From positions 1-26,953 of IMG/VR virus record IMGVR_UViG_3300046005_002578: DNA of 26,953 nucleotides, one strand, 5' to 3'. The notes under the pieces are model-generated. The model ran no database searches, was not told where the DNA came from, and worked only from the letters and a program-made list of their open reading frames with translations. Source of the DNA: a virus. How positions within the stretch are numbered: the stretch's first letter is position 1; each line of letters opens with the position of its first letter. Below are positions 1 to 7,751 of the stretch, one piece after another. A program made the position numbers and the translations under genes.

Positions 1-291
1 GCGATAGATATTGTCGAGGCGGTGTTTTGGCAACCCTAAATCTTGAACAGCAACGCCATCTTGCCATTGCTCAAACGACTGACCATCGGCTAATTTTGCG
101 AACAGTGAATTGAGGACAGCTTGAAGCTGGTCAAGGCTGGCAACGCCTGCAATTGAAAATGCCAACTGCCGCTGAATGCCTTGCAACTCGCCGTAGTATT
201 TTGCAGGCAGCACGATTTCGCGTGCATCCATGGCAGCAATCGCTTCATCAAACGGGACATTAAAACCGATGGATACCGTTGTATCAGGCAT
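1..291 (-). CDS. Mu F-like phage head morphogenesis protein (partial)
   Basis: This is the N-terminal 97 codons of a gene that runs off the left edge. The frame is open from an ATG at 291 to base 1. The protein starts MPDTTVSIGF and contains the stretch LPAKYYGELQGIQRQLAFSI followed by AGVASLDQLQAVLNSL. This resembles the start of Mu gp30/SPP1 gp7-type minor head proteins, which sit next to the portal and help assemble the procapsid. It begins 8 bases inside the end of the portal gene, as expected for coupled late genes in the Mu order terminase-portal-F. The family call rests on this partial match and on gene order; the diagnostic C-terminal domain is not in the window. Confidence 0.7.
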   Translation of the reverse strand, partial: MPDTTVSIGFNVPFDEAIAAMDAREIVLPAKYYGELQGIQRQLAFSIAGVASLDQLQAVLNSLFAKLADGQSFEQWQDGVAVQDLGLPKHRLDNIYR

Positions 292-1801
292 TCACATAAC
301 CCAATACGTCAGCTGCAAACATCGCTCGTTCTAGCATCTGCCGAAATTGTGCGGTATCAGTATCGGCAAATAACACCGCTAATTTATCGGCTAAATCTTC
401 TGGCGATTTTGCAGTTTTAATGGCATTGAAAATTGCCCCTTCAGAAATCGGACTGCTCGAATTTGCCAGTGCGTTGTCTGCTAAATTTTCAATTTCTTGT
501 TGGGCTGAGGTAAATCTCGCGCCCATGGGCGCGTAAAAATTAAACGATTCCCTTCCGCCCATGGGCGGATGGTTTTCATCTTTTCTTGCGCCAATTGGCG
601 CAAAAACATTATCAGCCGCTGAAAATTTCTTTCCGCCAATTGGCGGATTGATGGTTTGATTTGGTAATTCGGCAGGGATTTCAAAATCACCTTCTTCATA
701 GTCGTACACCCGCAGCAAATAATCGGGCGTGAGTTTAAGTACGCCAGCTTGCACCAGCTTGGAATCACGGTCAGCACGTTCAGTTTCCAATCCCGTGTCA
801 TCTTCCATCACAAAAGTCGGTGGTTCACCTGTAAAACCGTTCAGCGTGTGCAACGCCGTGACCAGTGTTTGCACCGTTTTTGTCACTAAACGCATATCCG
901 CCTTGCGCCTGTCATCGAGTACCGCTTGATGCACTTTTGCAGCGGCAAAACTACCTGTTTTGCCAACATCGGACGTTAACGTTTGCCCAAGAATGACCTT
1001 TTGAATCCGCTTTAAAATGGCATTTTCAAATTGCTCAAAGGTCGCGCCGTTTTGCTGCACGCTCATAAACTCCGCTTCCCAACCAGCGGGGAGCGCAAGC
1101 GTAGCGTTTTGCACAGCGGCATTTAAAACAACGGATAAATGGTCAACCGATGGTGTGCCGTCCGCCATGGGCATATCGGGTGCAGTGCCTTTTAAAAAGG
1201 GAATCCCAGCGCGTTCAAGATTCTTTGCCCAGAATTTCCAGCCGTTGACGCGAAACAACCACGCCCAGTACAAACGCGACAACACCGCTTCGCCGTAGGG
1301 CTGACGGTAGGTTTGATTACGCACGGTGAGCAGAAATTTGTAATCGGTATCAACGGCTGTTCCCATTGGGTCGAGCATCGAGCGATAAATCAAATCACCG
1401 TTACTTTTTGGCTCGAACCATTCAAACGGTTTTTCGCTAATCTCCGCGAGAGTAATTTTGCCGTCGGTGTTTTTATAAATTATTTCCTGCACGCTGTAGC
1501 CATAAAGTACGGCGTTAAATGCACCGCGCAGTACCGTGGCAATTACGCGCTCGATCTCATTCCACAAGAAATTGTTTTGCCGAACTAATCCTGATTCCAA
1601 CCGCCATGGTGTTGCAATCAACGCTTCACGACGGGTTTCAATCGCGGCGTAAATTTCGTCATCGGATTCCAAAGTGCGAAGTTCTTTGCGATGAATACCG
1701 AGCTTTTTTAAGGTCTCATCGGTATCTGCCATTTGCAGCAGATTGTTTAGCAAATAATCAATTGCCTGCTCGTTGTAGAGGGCTTTCGGTGCGGTCGCCA
1801 T
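284..1801 (-). CDS. Mu gp29-like portal protein (DUF935 family)
   Basis: This 505-residue protein would form the dodecameric portal ring through which DNA enters the head. Typical DUF935 segments are visible: FEWFEPKSNGDLIYRSM, LPAGWEAEFM, and the conserved stretch around ILGQTLTSDVGKTGSFAAAK near residue 300. The ATG at 1801 overlaps the terminase stop as TGATG, so I prefer it to the TTG one codon upstream. An unusual C-terminal segment, roughly residues 385-428, is built from four perfect DNA palindromes that encode PPIGG, APIGA, PPMGG and APMGA in turn. This part is probably a lineage-specific insertion in a tail region of the protein that tolerates change. Confidence 0.9.
   Translation of the reverse strand: MATAPKALYNEQAIDYLLNNLLQMADTDETLKKLGIHRKELRTLESDDEIYAAIETRREALIATPWRLESGLVRQNNFLWNEIERVIATVLRGAFNAVLYGYSVQEIIYKNTDGKITLAEISEKPFEWFEPKSNGDLIYRSMLDPMGTAVDTDYKFLLTVRNQTYRQPYGEAVLSRLYWAWLFRVNGWKFWAKNLERAGIPFLKGTAPDMPMADGTPSVDHLSVVLNAAVQNATLALPAGWEAEFMSVQQNGATFEQFENAILKRIQKVILGQTLTSDVGKTGSFAAAKVHQAVLDDRRKADMRLVTKTVQTLVTALHTLNGFTGEPPTFVMEDDTGLETERADRDSKLVQAGVLKLTPDYLLRVYDYEEGDFEIPAELPNQTINPPIGGKKFSAADNVFAPIGARKDENHPPMGGRESFNFYAPMGARFTSAQQEIENLADNALANSSSPISEGAIFNAIKTAKSPEDLADKLAVLFADTDTAQFRQMLERAMFAADVLGYVNA
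518..647. repeat. Cluster of four in-frame perfect palindromes in the portal gene
   Basis: Four perfect palindromes lie at 518-533 (core GCGCCCATGGGCGC), 554-569 (CCGCCCATGGGCGG), 586-603 (TTGCGCCAATTGGCGCAA) and 632-647 (CCGCCAATTGGCGG). Their centres are 36, 33 and 45 bases apart, all multiples of three, so each is read in the same frame. The set covers all four combinations of two cores (AATT or CATG) and two flanks (GCG..CGC or CCG..CGG), with both arms always matching. The sequences between them are unrelated. Confidence 0.95.
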
Positions 1802-3066
1802 CAATAAATCCTCGCACCAGAGGTAATCGGGGCAGATTGCGCGATACCTGTTGCGCCATAAAACGCAATCGCCAGTGACATTACGGTGTCATCGTGTTGA
1901 CCATGCGGTGCGCCGTAACGAATCATGCCGCTGGGCAAGCGTTCTTGGTCAAAACACATGAGTTCGTTAATCAACGGCGAATAATCGGGAATCGAAATCG
2001 TGCCTTGCTCAAACGCAATGGCGAGTTTTTCAATGATTTCAGCTTTACTGGCGTTGGTGGTTTGAAACGCACGGACAGGCAGACCACGGCGTTTGGCTTG
2101 TTCGAGAAACGGCAACCCTGTGTTGTTGGATTCAATCAGAATTGGTGCGCCTTTGAAGCGTTGCGACATGGCGACCAGCCGCTCCAATTGCATGACGTAT
2201 TCGACTTGGTTAAATCTATCGACGGCGACAACTTTACGGTCACGCGCATCAACCACGGTGATGACGGTAAAATCCTCAACCCGCGCTAAATCCACGCCGA
2301 TAACGTAAGCTCTAGCATCGGCATTTTTTTGTTCTTTTCGCCACCAATCGTCGCCATTGATTTCATAAGTGCAAGCGCGAATGTTACGAAACACGCCACC
2401 TGCATCATCTAAGAATTGCGCGAGGTATTCTTGTTGGAAAGTACGTTCAGGGAGATTGCGACGGGCTTCTTCAATTTCGTCTGGATGGATAAACGGATTA
2501 CACGCGGTGGGCATTTGCCAGCTTGCCCAGTTGGGTTCGTGGTTAACACCACGTTGATAACAGTCATAAAAATAATTTCGCCCCTTGGGTGTGGATAAAA
2601 ACCACGCATCGCCACCAAAATCAGTCAGCGTCGGGCGAATGGCGTTCTCCCATGCAGGTTGTAGCCGTTTAGCAATGCCTGCTTCGTCAATAATCACGCG
2701 GCTATATTTACGACCACGCCCTGCATCTTCATCTTCGAGTGACCAGAAATCGACTGCACCGCCGCCGATAATTTCGAGGCGTTTGGATTGCTCACTTTTG
2801 CAGGTAATCACGGGCTTTAAGCGGTCTTTGGATTCACGCCACGCGGCATCAAGCACTTTATACGTCGGGGCAAACCAACCGACGGGATAGCCTTGCAACG
2901 CGGCAGTCGCTAAATCACTGCACGCACTCGCACCCAACGCCAACATAATGCCGAGCGCGGTTTTACCACTCCGCCGCCCCAAGCAGACCACGTTATAACG
3001 GGCGCGACCTTGCCACACCTTTTGTTGCGCGATGTGCAACGCAGGCAATTTAAGTCTTTTTGTCAT
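1801..3066 (-). CDS. Phage terminase large subunit (Mu gp28-like)
   Basis: This 421-residue packaging motor pumps DNA into the head and cuts it. Counting from the ATG at 3066, an N-terminal ATPase shows a Walker A-like GRRSGKT near residues 30-36 and a Walker B VIIDE near 124-128. LSTPKGRNYFY follows near 158. The C-terminal RNase H-like nuclease shows VIGVDLARVEDFTVI (Asp about 259), LIESNN (Glu about 312) and HDDTVMSLA (Asp about 392). The ATG at 3066 has a GGGA ribosome site six bases upstream; a TTG one codon earlier is less likely. The stop overlaps the portal start. Unusually, the small terminase is about 2 kb upstream, separated by five small genes. Confidence 0.93.
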   Translation of the reverse strand: MTKRLKLPALHIAQQKVWQGRARYNVVCLGRRSGKTALGIMLALGASACSDLATAALQGYPVGWFAPTYKVLDAAWRESKDRLKPVITCKSEQSKRLEIIGGGAVDFWSLEDEDAGRGRKYSRVIIDEAGIAKRLQPAWENAIRPTLTDFGGDAWFLSTPKGRNYFYDCYQRGVNHEPNWASWQMPTACNPFIHPDEIEEARRNLPERTFQQEYLAQFLDDAGGVFRNIRACTYEINGDDWWRKEQKNADARAYVIGVDLARVEDFTVITVVDARDRKVVAVDRFNQVEYVMQLERLVAMSQRFKGAPILIESNNTGLPFLEQAKRRGLPVRAFQTTNASKAEIIEKLAIAFEQGTISIPDYSPLINELMCFDQERLPSGMIRYGAPHGQHDDTVMSLAIAFYGATGIAQSAPITSGARIY

Positions 3067-3083
3067 CAACTTCCCACTCTTTT

Positions 3084-3116
3084 AAAAAGCCGTCTCACCA
3101 CAGAATGGCAAGGCGG
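3084..3116 (-). terminator. Weak terminator-like hairpin upstream of the large terminase
   Basis: Read on the minus strand, GCCG at 3116-3113 can pair with CGGC at 3092-3089, with two further pairs inside, followed by a run of five T at 3088-3084. The stem is short and the loop long. It may lower read-through from the small virion genes into the terminase gene, or mean nothing. Confidence 0.25.
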
Positions 3117-3149
3117 CAAACCTTAGAACAAAACGAACAGCGTTTTTTC

Positions 3150-3857
3150 TTATGGCAACAACGCTGCGCCGTCTAAGAAGTGGGTGTATTGAATCGTGAC
3201 GGTTTTATCCACCAACGTACCGATTTCAGTCGCTAAATAGCCGTCTAAGGCATCAATGAAAATCGCGCCTTCACCATTGGTTACGCGCAAGTCATAAGTC
3301 ACGCCTTCTGCGGTGACGTGCTGCACCGTGCCTTGGTTTAAAACGACCATGACGGGATGTGCTAAGTTCAATGGCTCGACATCCGAAGTCACTAAAATGG
3401 TTTCGATGGTTGTGCCTGTGACCACGCCGCCGTTGAGCAACGCGCTAACTTGGTCTTTGTTGGCAGTGACGGTTGCCGCTAAAGTAGCAACAGACGCATT
3501 GACTGACGCAATCGCGGCGTTAATTGCATCTGCAACGCTGGCGTTTGGATTGACCGCGATGTAATCGGCGATTTCTTTTAATGTGTTTAACGCTTCAGGT
3601 GCAGCACCGATTAAATCGGCGATTTCTTTACGGAATGAACCGACGGTGGTGGAATCACCGTTGATGGTCGCAACCAATGTTGAAACTGGTGAAACCGCCG
3701 CGTTGATGGCATTGGTACGCGCCGTGACTTCGGCGTTAATCGCTTCGGCTAATGCCGCAGTGCTACCTGTGCCAACTGCTGCCGCTTGGGCTTGTAACGC
3801 GGCTAACGCTTCTTTTAAACCTGCAATCGAACTTTGACTGTATTGAATTTGTGCCAT
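3150..3857 (-). CDS. Fibre-like phage structural protein
   Basis: This 235-residue protein begins MAQIQYSQSS, then has a low-complexity, Ala-rich helical region. It contains the stretch GSFRKEIADLIGAAPEALNT followed by LKEIADYI, which is common in phage tail-fibre and appendage proteins. The C-terminal 80 residues are beta-rich (VEPLNLAHPVMVV, GEGAIFIDALDGY) and could be a virion attachment or trimer domain. GGAG lies eight bases before the ATG. Its first 21 residues are identical to those of the next small gene upstream. A structural role is inferred from composition and place; the exact role is unknown. Confidence 0.6.
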   Translation of the reverse strand: MAQIQYSQSSIAGLKEALAALQAQAAAVGTGSTAALAEAINAEVTARTNAINAAVSPVSTLVATINGDSTTVGSFRKEIADLIGAAPEALNTLKEIADYIAVNPNASVADAINAAIASVNASVATLAATVTANKDQVSALLNGGVVTGTTIETILVTSDVEPLNLAHPVMVVLNQGTVQHVTAEGVTYDLRVTNGEGAIFIDALDGYLATEIGTLVDKTVTIQYTHFLDGAALLP

Positions 3858-3925
3858 GAGAAAATCTCCAGAAAGGCAATGACGGTGTTACTTAGTCCGA
3901 CAACTGAGAGTAGCCTTGCGGCGAT

Positions 3926-4123
3926 TTAATCTTGCGGGGCATCAAAGCGAATGCGCCATTTGGTTTTAGTTTTTTTCTTTGATGAACGCTTGGTTTGTAC
4001 AAAAACGATTTCTTTAGGCAATTTAAAATTTTCACCTTGCTGGTTTTTTATCTGCTCATCGAGCGCGGCAAGGGCTTCCTTCAAACCTGCAATCGAACTC
4101 TGGCTATATTGAATTTGTGCCAT
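3926..4123 (-). CDS. Small protein sharing the N-terminus of the fibre-like gene
   Basis: This 65-residue protein has the same first 21 residues as the 235-residue protein downstream (MAQIQYSQSS onward). It then diverges completely into a Lys-rich tail (TKRSSKKKTKTKWRIRF). The first 59 bases of the two genes differ at only 8 positions. AAAGG lies before the ATG, and the start overlaps the end of the previous gene. It looks like a duplicated 5' end joined to a different or eroded 3' part. It could be a separate small virion protein or the remnant of an older fibre gene. I do not recognise a family. Confidence 0.55.
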   Translation of the reverse strand: MAQIQYSQSSIAGLKEALAALDEQIKNQQGENFKLPKEIVFVQTKRSSKKKTKTKWRIRFDAPQD

Positions 4124-4322
4124 TTTTTAGCCTTTGTTCGTTTAGCGTTTTCACCAACTTTCGCACTCGTTCAAATTGCGGTTTGCAGGTGCTTTCATAT
4201 TCATTTTTCAAACGATTTAACGCGGTGGTATCGACATCAAGGCAAACTCCAGCACTGATAATCGTGTACGATACGCCTTGCTCAATAGCCCATGCGGCAA
4301 AATAAAAATCTCGAATAATCAT
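4104..4322 (-). CDS. Hypothetical small phage protein
   Basis: This 72-residue protein overlaps the gene before it by four bases and the one after it by 20 bases. It has an N-terminal hydrophobic half (FYFAAWAIEQGVSYTIISAG) and a charged helical C-terminal half rich in Lys, Arg and Glu. I do not recognise it. The tight overlaps on both sides support it as a real late gene. Confidence 0.55.
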   Translation of the reverse strand: MIIRDFYFAAWAIEQGVSYTIISAGVCLDVDTTALNRLKNEYESTCKPQFERVRKLVKTLNEQRLKNGTNSI

Positions 4323-4708
4323 GTCGCCTCAATGTAAGTCACCACAGCCAGTGCGCCTGTGTAGTCGTAGCTGGTATCTAAAAAACGCAAAACGTAATCA
4401 CCGTTCAAACAGTCGAGCGCAATGTTGTCATGGGTTTCCGTAACAAAATGTCCCACATCACCGTAGGGCAAATAAACTTGCGCGATACCTAATACAAAAT
4501 TGCCCAGCGGTTTGCTTGGCAACACGCAGACAAAATCAACAATCGGCATCTTCGGCGTGGTGACACAGGTCACGCCACTGGTTGAACCGCCACCACGCAC
4601 GCCTTCAACTCTAATTACCGACACATCTTGTGATACCAAAATCAGTGGTTGTTGCACCTCGGTGACGATAATGACCACCTCTTGCGTGTTGTTTGAATTT
4701 GCAGCCAT
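4319..4708 (-). CDS. Hypothetical phage protein, beta-rich
   Basis: This 129-residue protein starts at an ATG overlapping the stop of the gene before it (4708). It is rich in Val, Ile and Thr, with alternating strands (EVVIIVTEVQQPLILVSQDV) and a Gly-Ser linker (GGGSTSG). It has no catalytic motif. Placed after an Ig-like adapter gene, it may be a virion decoration or appendage part. The family is not recognised. Confidence 0.55.
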   Translation of the reverse strand: MAANSNNTQEVVIIVTEVQQPLILVSQDVSVIRVEGVRGGGSTSGVTCVTTPKMPIVDFVCVLPSKPLGNFVLGIAQVYLPYGDVGHFVTETHDNIALDCLNGDYVLRFLDTSYDYTGALAVVTYIEAT

Positions 4709-5079
4709 TACGATTTCGCTCGTGTGATTTGCGGAATCACGAAAACTCGCGCTCTGTAATCATCAATCGGTGGCAAAATAGTGGTGATTTCGTTTGCGGT
4801 GCTTTTCACCTGCAAATCGTAGTAATAACTGCCTGCTGGCAATGCGGCTGTGACTTCGGAAGGAATGTGCAAATAACAAATCCCATTCACAGGGTCGTCC
4901 ATCGGATATTGTCCTGCCACTGTTGAAACGTGCAGCACTGCCGCTTCGTCGGTATCAGCAAAGTCTTTTTTTAAGGTCAGCCAAAATTTGTAGCCCGTGA
5001 TGTTCGTCACGACCGCGTATTGAATTTGCAGCCGATAATCGTCGCCGTTTCTAATGCTCGGAATGTTCTTTTTAGCCAT
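4708..5079 (-). CDS. Ig-like adapter protein resembling the BppU N-terminal domain
   Basis: This 123-residue protein starts MAKKNIPSIRNGDDYRLQIQ and has the pattern KFWLTLKKDFADTDEAAVLH, then NGICYLHIPSEVTAALPAGS and YYYDLQVKS. That succession is typical of the small Ig-fold adapter found at the N-terminus of BppU-type baseplate or fibre proteins. The start at 5079 lies inside the last codons of the small terminase gene (8-base overlap); the long upstream extension of the frame is shadow. Here the domain is free-standing rather than fused to a fibre. The domain match is moderately sure; its place in the virion is unknown. Confidence 0.55.
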   Translation of the reverse strand: MAKKNIPSIRNGDDYRLQIQYAVVTNITGYKFWLTLKKDFADTDEAAVLHVSTVAGQYPMDDPVNGICYLHIPSEVTAALPAGSYYYDLQVKSTANEITTILPPIDDYRARVFVIPQITRAKS

Positions 5080-5566
5080 TGTCGCGCTCGATGATAATTT
5101 TTTGCGGTTCGTTATTGTTTTGCTGGGCATTAGTGTTGGTAATGGTCGCAGCGGCTGGGTAATACGGCACAACGCCTGACACGCGCATCGTTGAAACCAA
5201 GGTATCGGCGACAATTTTGCAGTCGATGGGTTTAGGTGTTTCGCCCATCGATTTGACAGCCATCATCGCCACTTTTTGCCCCGCCTTGGCGTAAAACTCC
5301 CGCACTTTGGTTTGCTCGTCGATGGCTTTGGTGACGACTTCCTGTGCTGTTGAATCCAGTGTTGAAATGACCTCTGAAACCCGCGCCCCGTCTGCGATAA
5401 GCTGTTGAAACTTACCTTTCTCCCAACCTTCGTTTTTTGCCCGTTTGCTGACGGTGGAACGGTCGATACCTGTTTCGGTGCTGATGTCATTTAAACTTTT
5501 GCCTGTTTCAAATAACGCCTTCGCTTTTGCCCATTGCTCAGGGGTAGCAGGTTTTGCTTTAGCCAT
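5072..5566 (-). CDS. Small terminase-like protein with N-terminal HTH
   Basis: This 164-residue protein starts MAKAKPATPEQWAKAKALFE and carries a clear helix-turn-helix, SLNDISTETGIDRSTVSKRA, near residues 24-43. A helical middle and a C-terminal part follow (IVADTLVSTMRVSGVVPYYP). This is the layout of small terminase or packaging-site recognition subunits in Mu-like phages. The start at 5566 overlaps the end of the methyltransferase gene by eight bases, the same GATGGCTAAA-type junction as at its own 3' end. It probably recognises the packaging site and passes DNA to the large subunit encoded about 2 kb downstream. It could instead be another HTH DNA-binding protein. Confidence 0.7.
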   Translation of the reverse strand: MAKAKPATPEQWAKAKALFETGKSLNDISTETGIDRSTVSKRAKNEGWEKGKFQQLIADGARVSEVISTLDSTAQEVVTKAIDEQTKVREFYAKAGQKVAMMAVKSMGETPKPIDCKIVADTLVSTMRVSGVVPYYPAAATITNTNAQQNNNEPQKIIIERDNG

Positions 5567-6860
5567 CGACCAGCGCGTTGAATAACTCCCCGCTGCTTTC
5601 CAAAATGGCTGCTTTGCCTGTGAGTTCTTGCCAGCGACGTACAATCACGTCGCAATACTTCTCCTCGAGTTCCATTAAACGGGCAACACGATTGGTTTTT
5701 TCGCAAGCAATCATGGTCGTGCCAGAGCCGCCGAATAAATCCAAAATCATCTCGCCGTCGTTGGAACAATCCAAAATCGCATCGACCACCAGTTGCGTCG
5801 GTTTCACGGTGGGGTGGAGTTTTTCGTTGCCGCGTTCTTCATTGGTAAATGATGTGACCATCGGATAATCCCAAACGTTGGTTCGATAACGCCCCGTTCC
5901 GCCGAGTTGGAAATTGTTGGTGTGTTTTTCTGTGCCGTTTTTATAGGCGAAAATCAGCTCGTGTTTGTTGCGATAAAACGTTCCCATGCCGCCGTTGTTT
6001 TTATTCCAAACGCACAGGTTTTTGAGTTCGGTGTAAATTTCACCAGCGGAGGTGAGTTCTTGAATGTGTCGCCAGTCCATACAAACGTAATGAATCGAAC
6101 CATCTTTTGAGGCGGCAATCAGGCAAGTGAACACAGCGCGTAAAAAATCGGTGAACTCGTCTTTGGTCATTTCACCCGATGCCATTTTGAATTCACCATG
6201 AATTCTGCCGATGCTGTTTTCTGACGCGGCACTGCCCAGACCTGAAATTTTGACGTTGTACGGCGGGTCGGTGAATATCATGTCGGCTTTGTCGCCGTTC
6301 ATTAGCGCGTCCACAGCATCAATACTGGTACTGTCGCCACACATCAAACGGTGTTTGCCGCATAGCCACACGTCGCCGAGTTTGGTAATCGGAATAGCAG
6401 GTAGTTCTGGCACATGATCAAGGTCAGCATCGTCATCAAGCGTGGTGACATCGGTGTCGTCAAATTCACTCAAATCGAAATCTTCAAAGCCTGTTAAATC
6501 CAAATCAAAACCGAGTTCGTCGAGTTCTGTGAGTTCAAGGCGTAGCAAATCCATGTCCCATTCAGATTCGCTCACTTTGTTGTCAGCAATGCGAGCCGCT
6601 TTGGCTTGTGCAGGTGTTAAATCTGTGCGAACAATAACGGGAATCGTGGTCATGCCCAGTTTTTTACAGGCAAGCAATCGCCCGTGACCTTTAATAATCA
6701 CGTTGTCGCTATCCACCACAATCGGTACGTCGTGACCATACTCAGCAATCATCGAAGCGAGTTTGTCGATTTGTTCAGCAGGGTGTTTTTTGGTGTTGTT
6801 CGCGTAGGGAATCACGCTGTCGATAGCGACCCGAATGATTTGTGCGTCAAATTTGTTCAT
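5559..6860 (-). CDS. ParB-like domain fused to a beta-class DNA methyltransferase
   Basis: This 433-residue protein has an N-terminal ParB/Srx-type domain (residues about 8-95, with IIKGHGRLLA near 56-65). An acidic linker rich in Asp, Glu and Leu follows, and then a DNA methyltransferase with DPPYN near 198-202 and the SAM-binding motif LFGGSGTT near 375-382. The catalytic motif before the SAM motif marks the beta class, which methylates adenine N6 or cytosine N4. Such fusions are common in Mu-like head modules. It probably modifies phage DNA against host restriction or takes part in packaging. No cognate nuclease is next to it. I prefer the ATG at 6860, seven bases after GGA; a GTG at 6872 overlaps the endolysin stop. 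Confidence 0.9.
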   Translation of the reverse strand: MNKFDAQIIRVAIDSVIPYANNTKKHPAEQIDKLASMIAEYGHDVPIVVDSDNVIIKGHGRLLACKKLGMTTIPVIVRTDLTPAQAKAARIADNKVSESEWDMDLLRLELTELDELGFDLDLTGFEDFDLSEFDDTDVTTLDDDADLDHVPELPAIPITKLGDVWLCGKHRLMCGDSTSIDAVDALMNGDKADMIFTDPPYNVKISGLGSAASENSIGRIHGEFKMASGEMTKDEFTDFLRAVFTCLIAASKDGSIHYVCMDWRHIQELTSAGEIYTELKNLCVWNKNNGGMGTFYRNKHELIFAYKNGTEKHTNNFQLGGTGRYRTNVWDYPMVTSFTNEERGNEKLHPTVKPTQLVVDAILDCSNDGEMILDLFGGSGTTMIACEKTNRVARLMELEEKYCDVIVRRWQELTGKAAILESSGELFNALVDG

Positions 6861-6871
6861 GTTTGTGTCCA

Positions 6872-7327
6872 CTATCCAATTGAAACCATGCCGCCCGCTT
6901 GTTTGTAAGCACTGACTAAAAAGTTCATGGATTGCTCATGTTGTCCATAACCCGCGTTGGGCAAACTCGCCCAGCGTGACGCGCATTTTTTAATCGCTTC
7001 TTCAATGCGTCCTTTTTCAATATCTTCTAAGGCATGACATTCGCGGATTAACTGCACGGCAATGGCATCTTGTGAGGCTTTGCCGAAGTCTTTTAAACCC
7101 AGTTGTTTTTTATAAGCATCAAAATAACGCGCTAAAATTTGATAGCGACCTGCGGCGGTTGATTTAATGCCCAGTTTTGGCAAATCGACGGCAATGCGTG
7201 GATGGTCAGCGTAGCTATTGAAGAATTTGCCGCCAACTAAAACGTCGTACCCATCATCCCCTTTGCCCCACGTTCCTTCGCTTTTAGCAATCGCGTCTAA
7301 AAATGCTTTTAAGTTTCTAGCAATCAT
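6872..7327 (-). CDS. Lambda R-like endolysin (lytic transglycosylase)
   Basis: This 151-residue protein is closely similar over its length to the lambda R endolysin. It cleaves the glycan strands of peptidoglycan by transglycosylation once the holin opens the inner membrane. The catalytic Glu is in AKSEGTW at residue 17, the place of Glu19 in lambda R. Other matching segments are GYDVLVGGKFFNSYADHPR, STAAGRYQ, YKKQLGLKDF and ASLPNAGYGQ. There is no signal peptide, so export should depend on the holin. The ATG overlaps the holin stop as ATGA, with GGAG before it. Confidence 0.95.
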   Translation of the reverse strand: MIARNLKAFLDAIAKSEGTWGKGDDGYDVLVGGKFFNSYADHPRIAVDLPKLGIKSTAAGRYQILARYFDAYKKQLGLKDFGKASQDAIAVQLIRECHALEDIEKGRIEEAIKKCASRWASLPNAGYGQHEQSMNFLVSAYKQAGGMVSIG

Positions 7328-7668
7328 TTTTCAGCTCCTGTTTTTGCACACTGAGCAATTCCGAGTTTTTTACGCAAAAATAATTCAATGAAATAAATCG
7401 CACGGCTGCCCATGTGACCAGATAGCCCCACGAGTGCAGCGGTAATAGTTTGGTCAAGATTAGAGGTTTGGCATAAGAAGAAGGTAATCACGCCAACAAA
7501 ACTGCTGATGACCATTTCGCCGATAAGTTCGTAAAAACTGAACTTTTTGGTGATGCCTTGTTTGATTTTGCGGATATAGCTGGCAATGCCGCCCCACATG
7601 GATAAAAAACACACCCATGCAAACGTCATAATGCTGTCTGCGTTGAAATTAAAAGGATTGGGGAGCAT
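7324..7668 (-). CDS. Phage holin, LydA-like family
   Basis: This 114-residue membrane protein has three predicted hydrophobic stretches: about 12-30 (IMTFAWVCFLSMWGGIAS), 49-67 (GEMVISSFVGVITFFLC) and 75-95 (ITAALVGLSGHMGSRAIYFI). A charged C-terminus follows. The segments FELIGE-like FYELIGEMVISSFVG and ALVGLSGHMGSRAI are typical of LydA/Phage_holin_3_3 proteins. It forms the lesion that lets the endolysin reach the wall and sets lysis timing. It is first in the lysis-head operon. The start at 7668 has only a weak GGGT ribosome site. No separate Rz/Rz1 spanin genes are seen next to it. Confidence 0.8.
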   Translation of the reverse strand: MLPNPFNFNADSIMTFAWVCFLSMWGGIASYIRKIKQGITKKFSFYELIGEMVISSFVGVITFFLCQTSNLDQTITAALVGLSGHMGSRAIYFIELFLRKKLGIAQCAKTGAEK

Positions 7669-7751
7669 TGGCGTACCCGCTAAAGAGTGGAATTAGCGTT
7701 GTACAGTAAAGATTAGTGAGATGGGTTTCTAATCGCGTGATTTAGTAAAAC

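Noticed and set aside
518-647. Possible CRISPR array from four short repeats spaced 33-45 bases
   Set aside because: The repeats are self-complementary, come in four variants, are read in frame inside the portal gene, and no cas genes are present.
3150-4123. Diversity-generating retroelement or invertible fibre switch from the shared N-termini
   Set aside because: No reverse transcriptase or invertase gene, no inverted copies, and both genes lie on the same strand as ordinary neighbours.
5080-5214. Upstream extension of the Ig-like adapter gene
   Set aside because: It lies wholly inside the small terminase gene in another frame; the MAKKN start with a coupled junction fits better.
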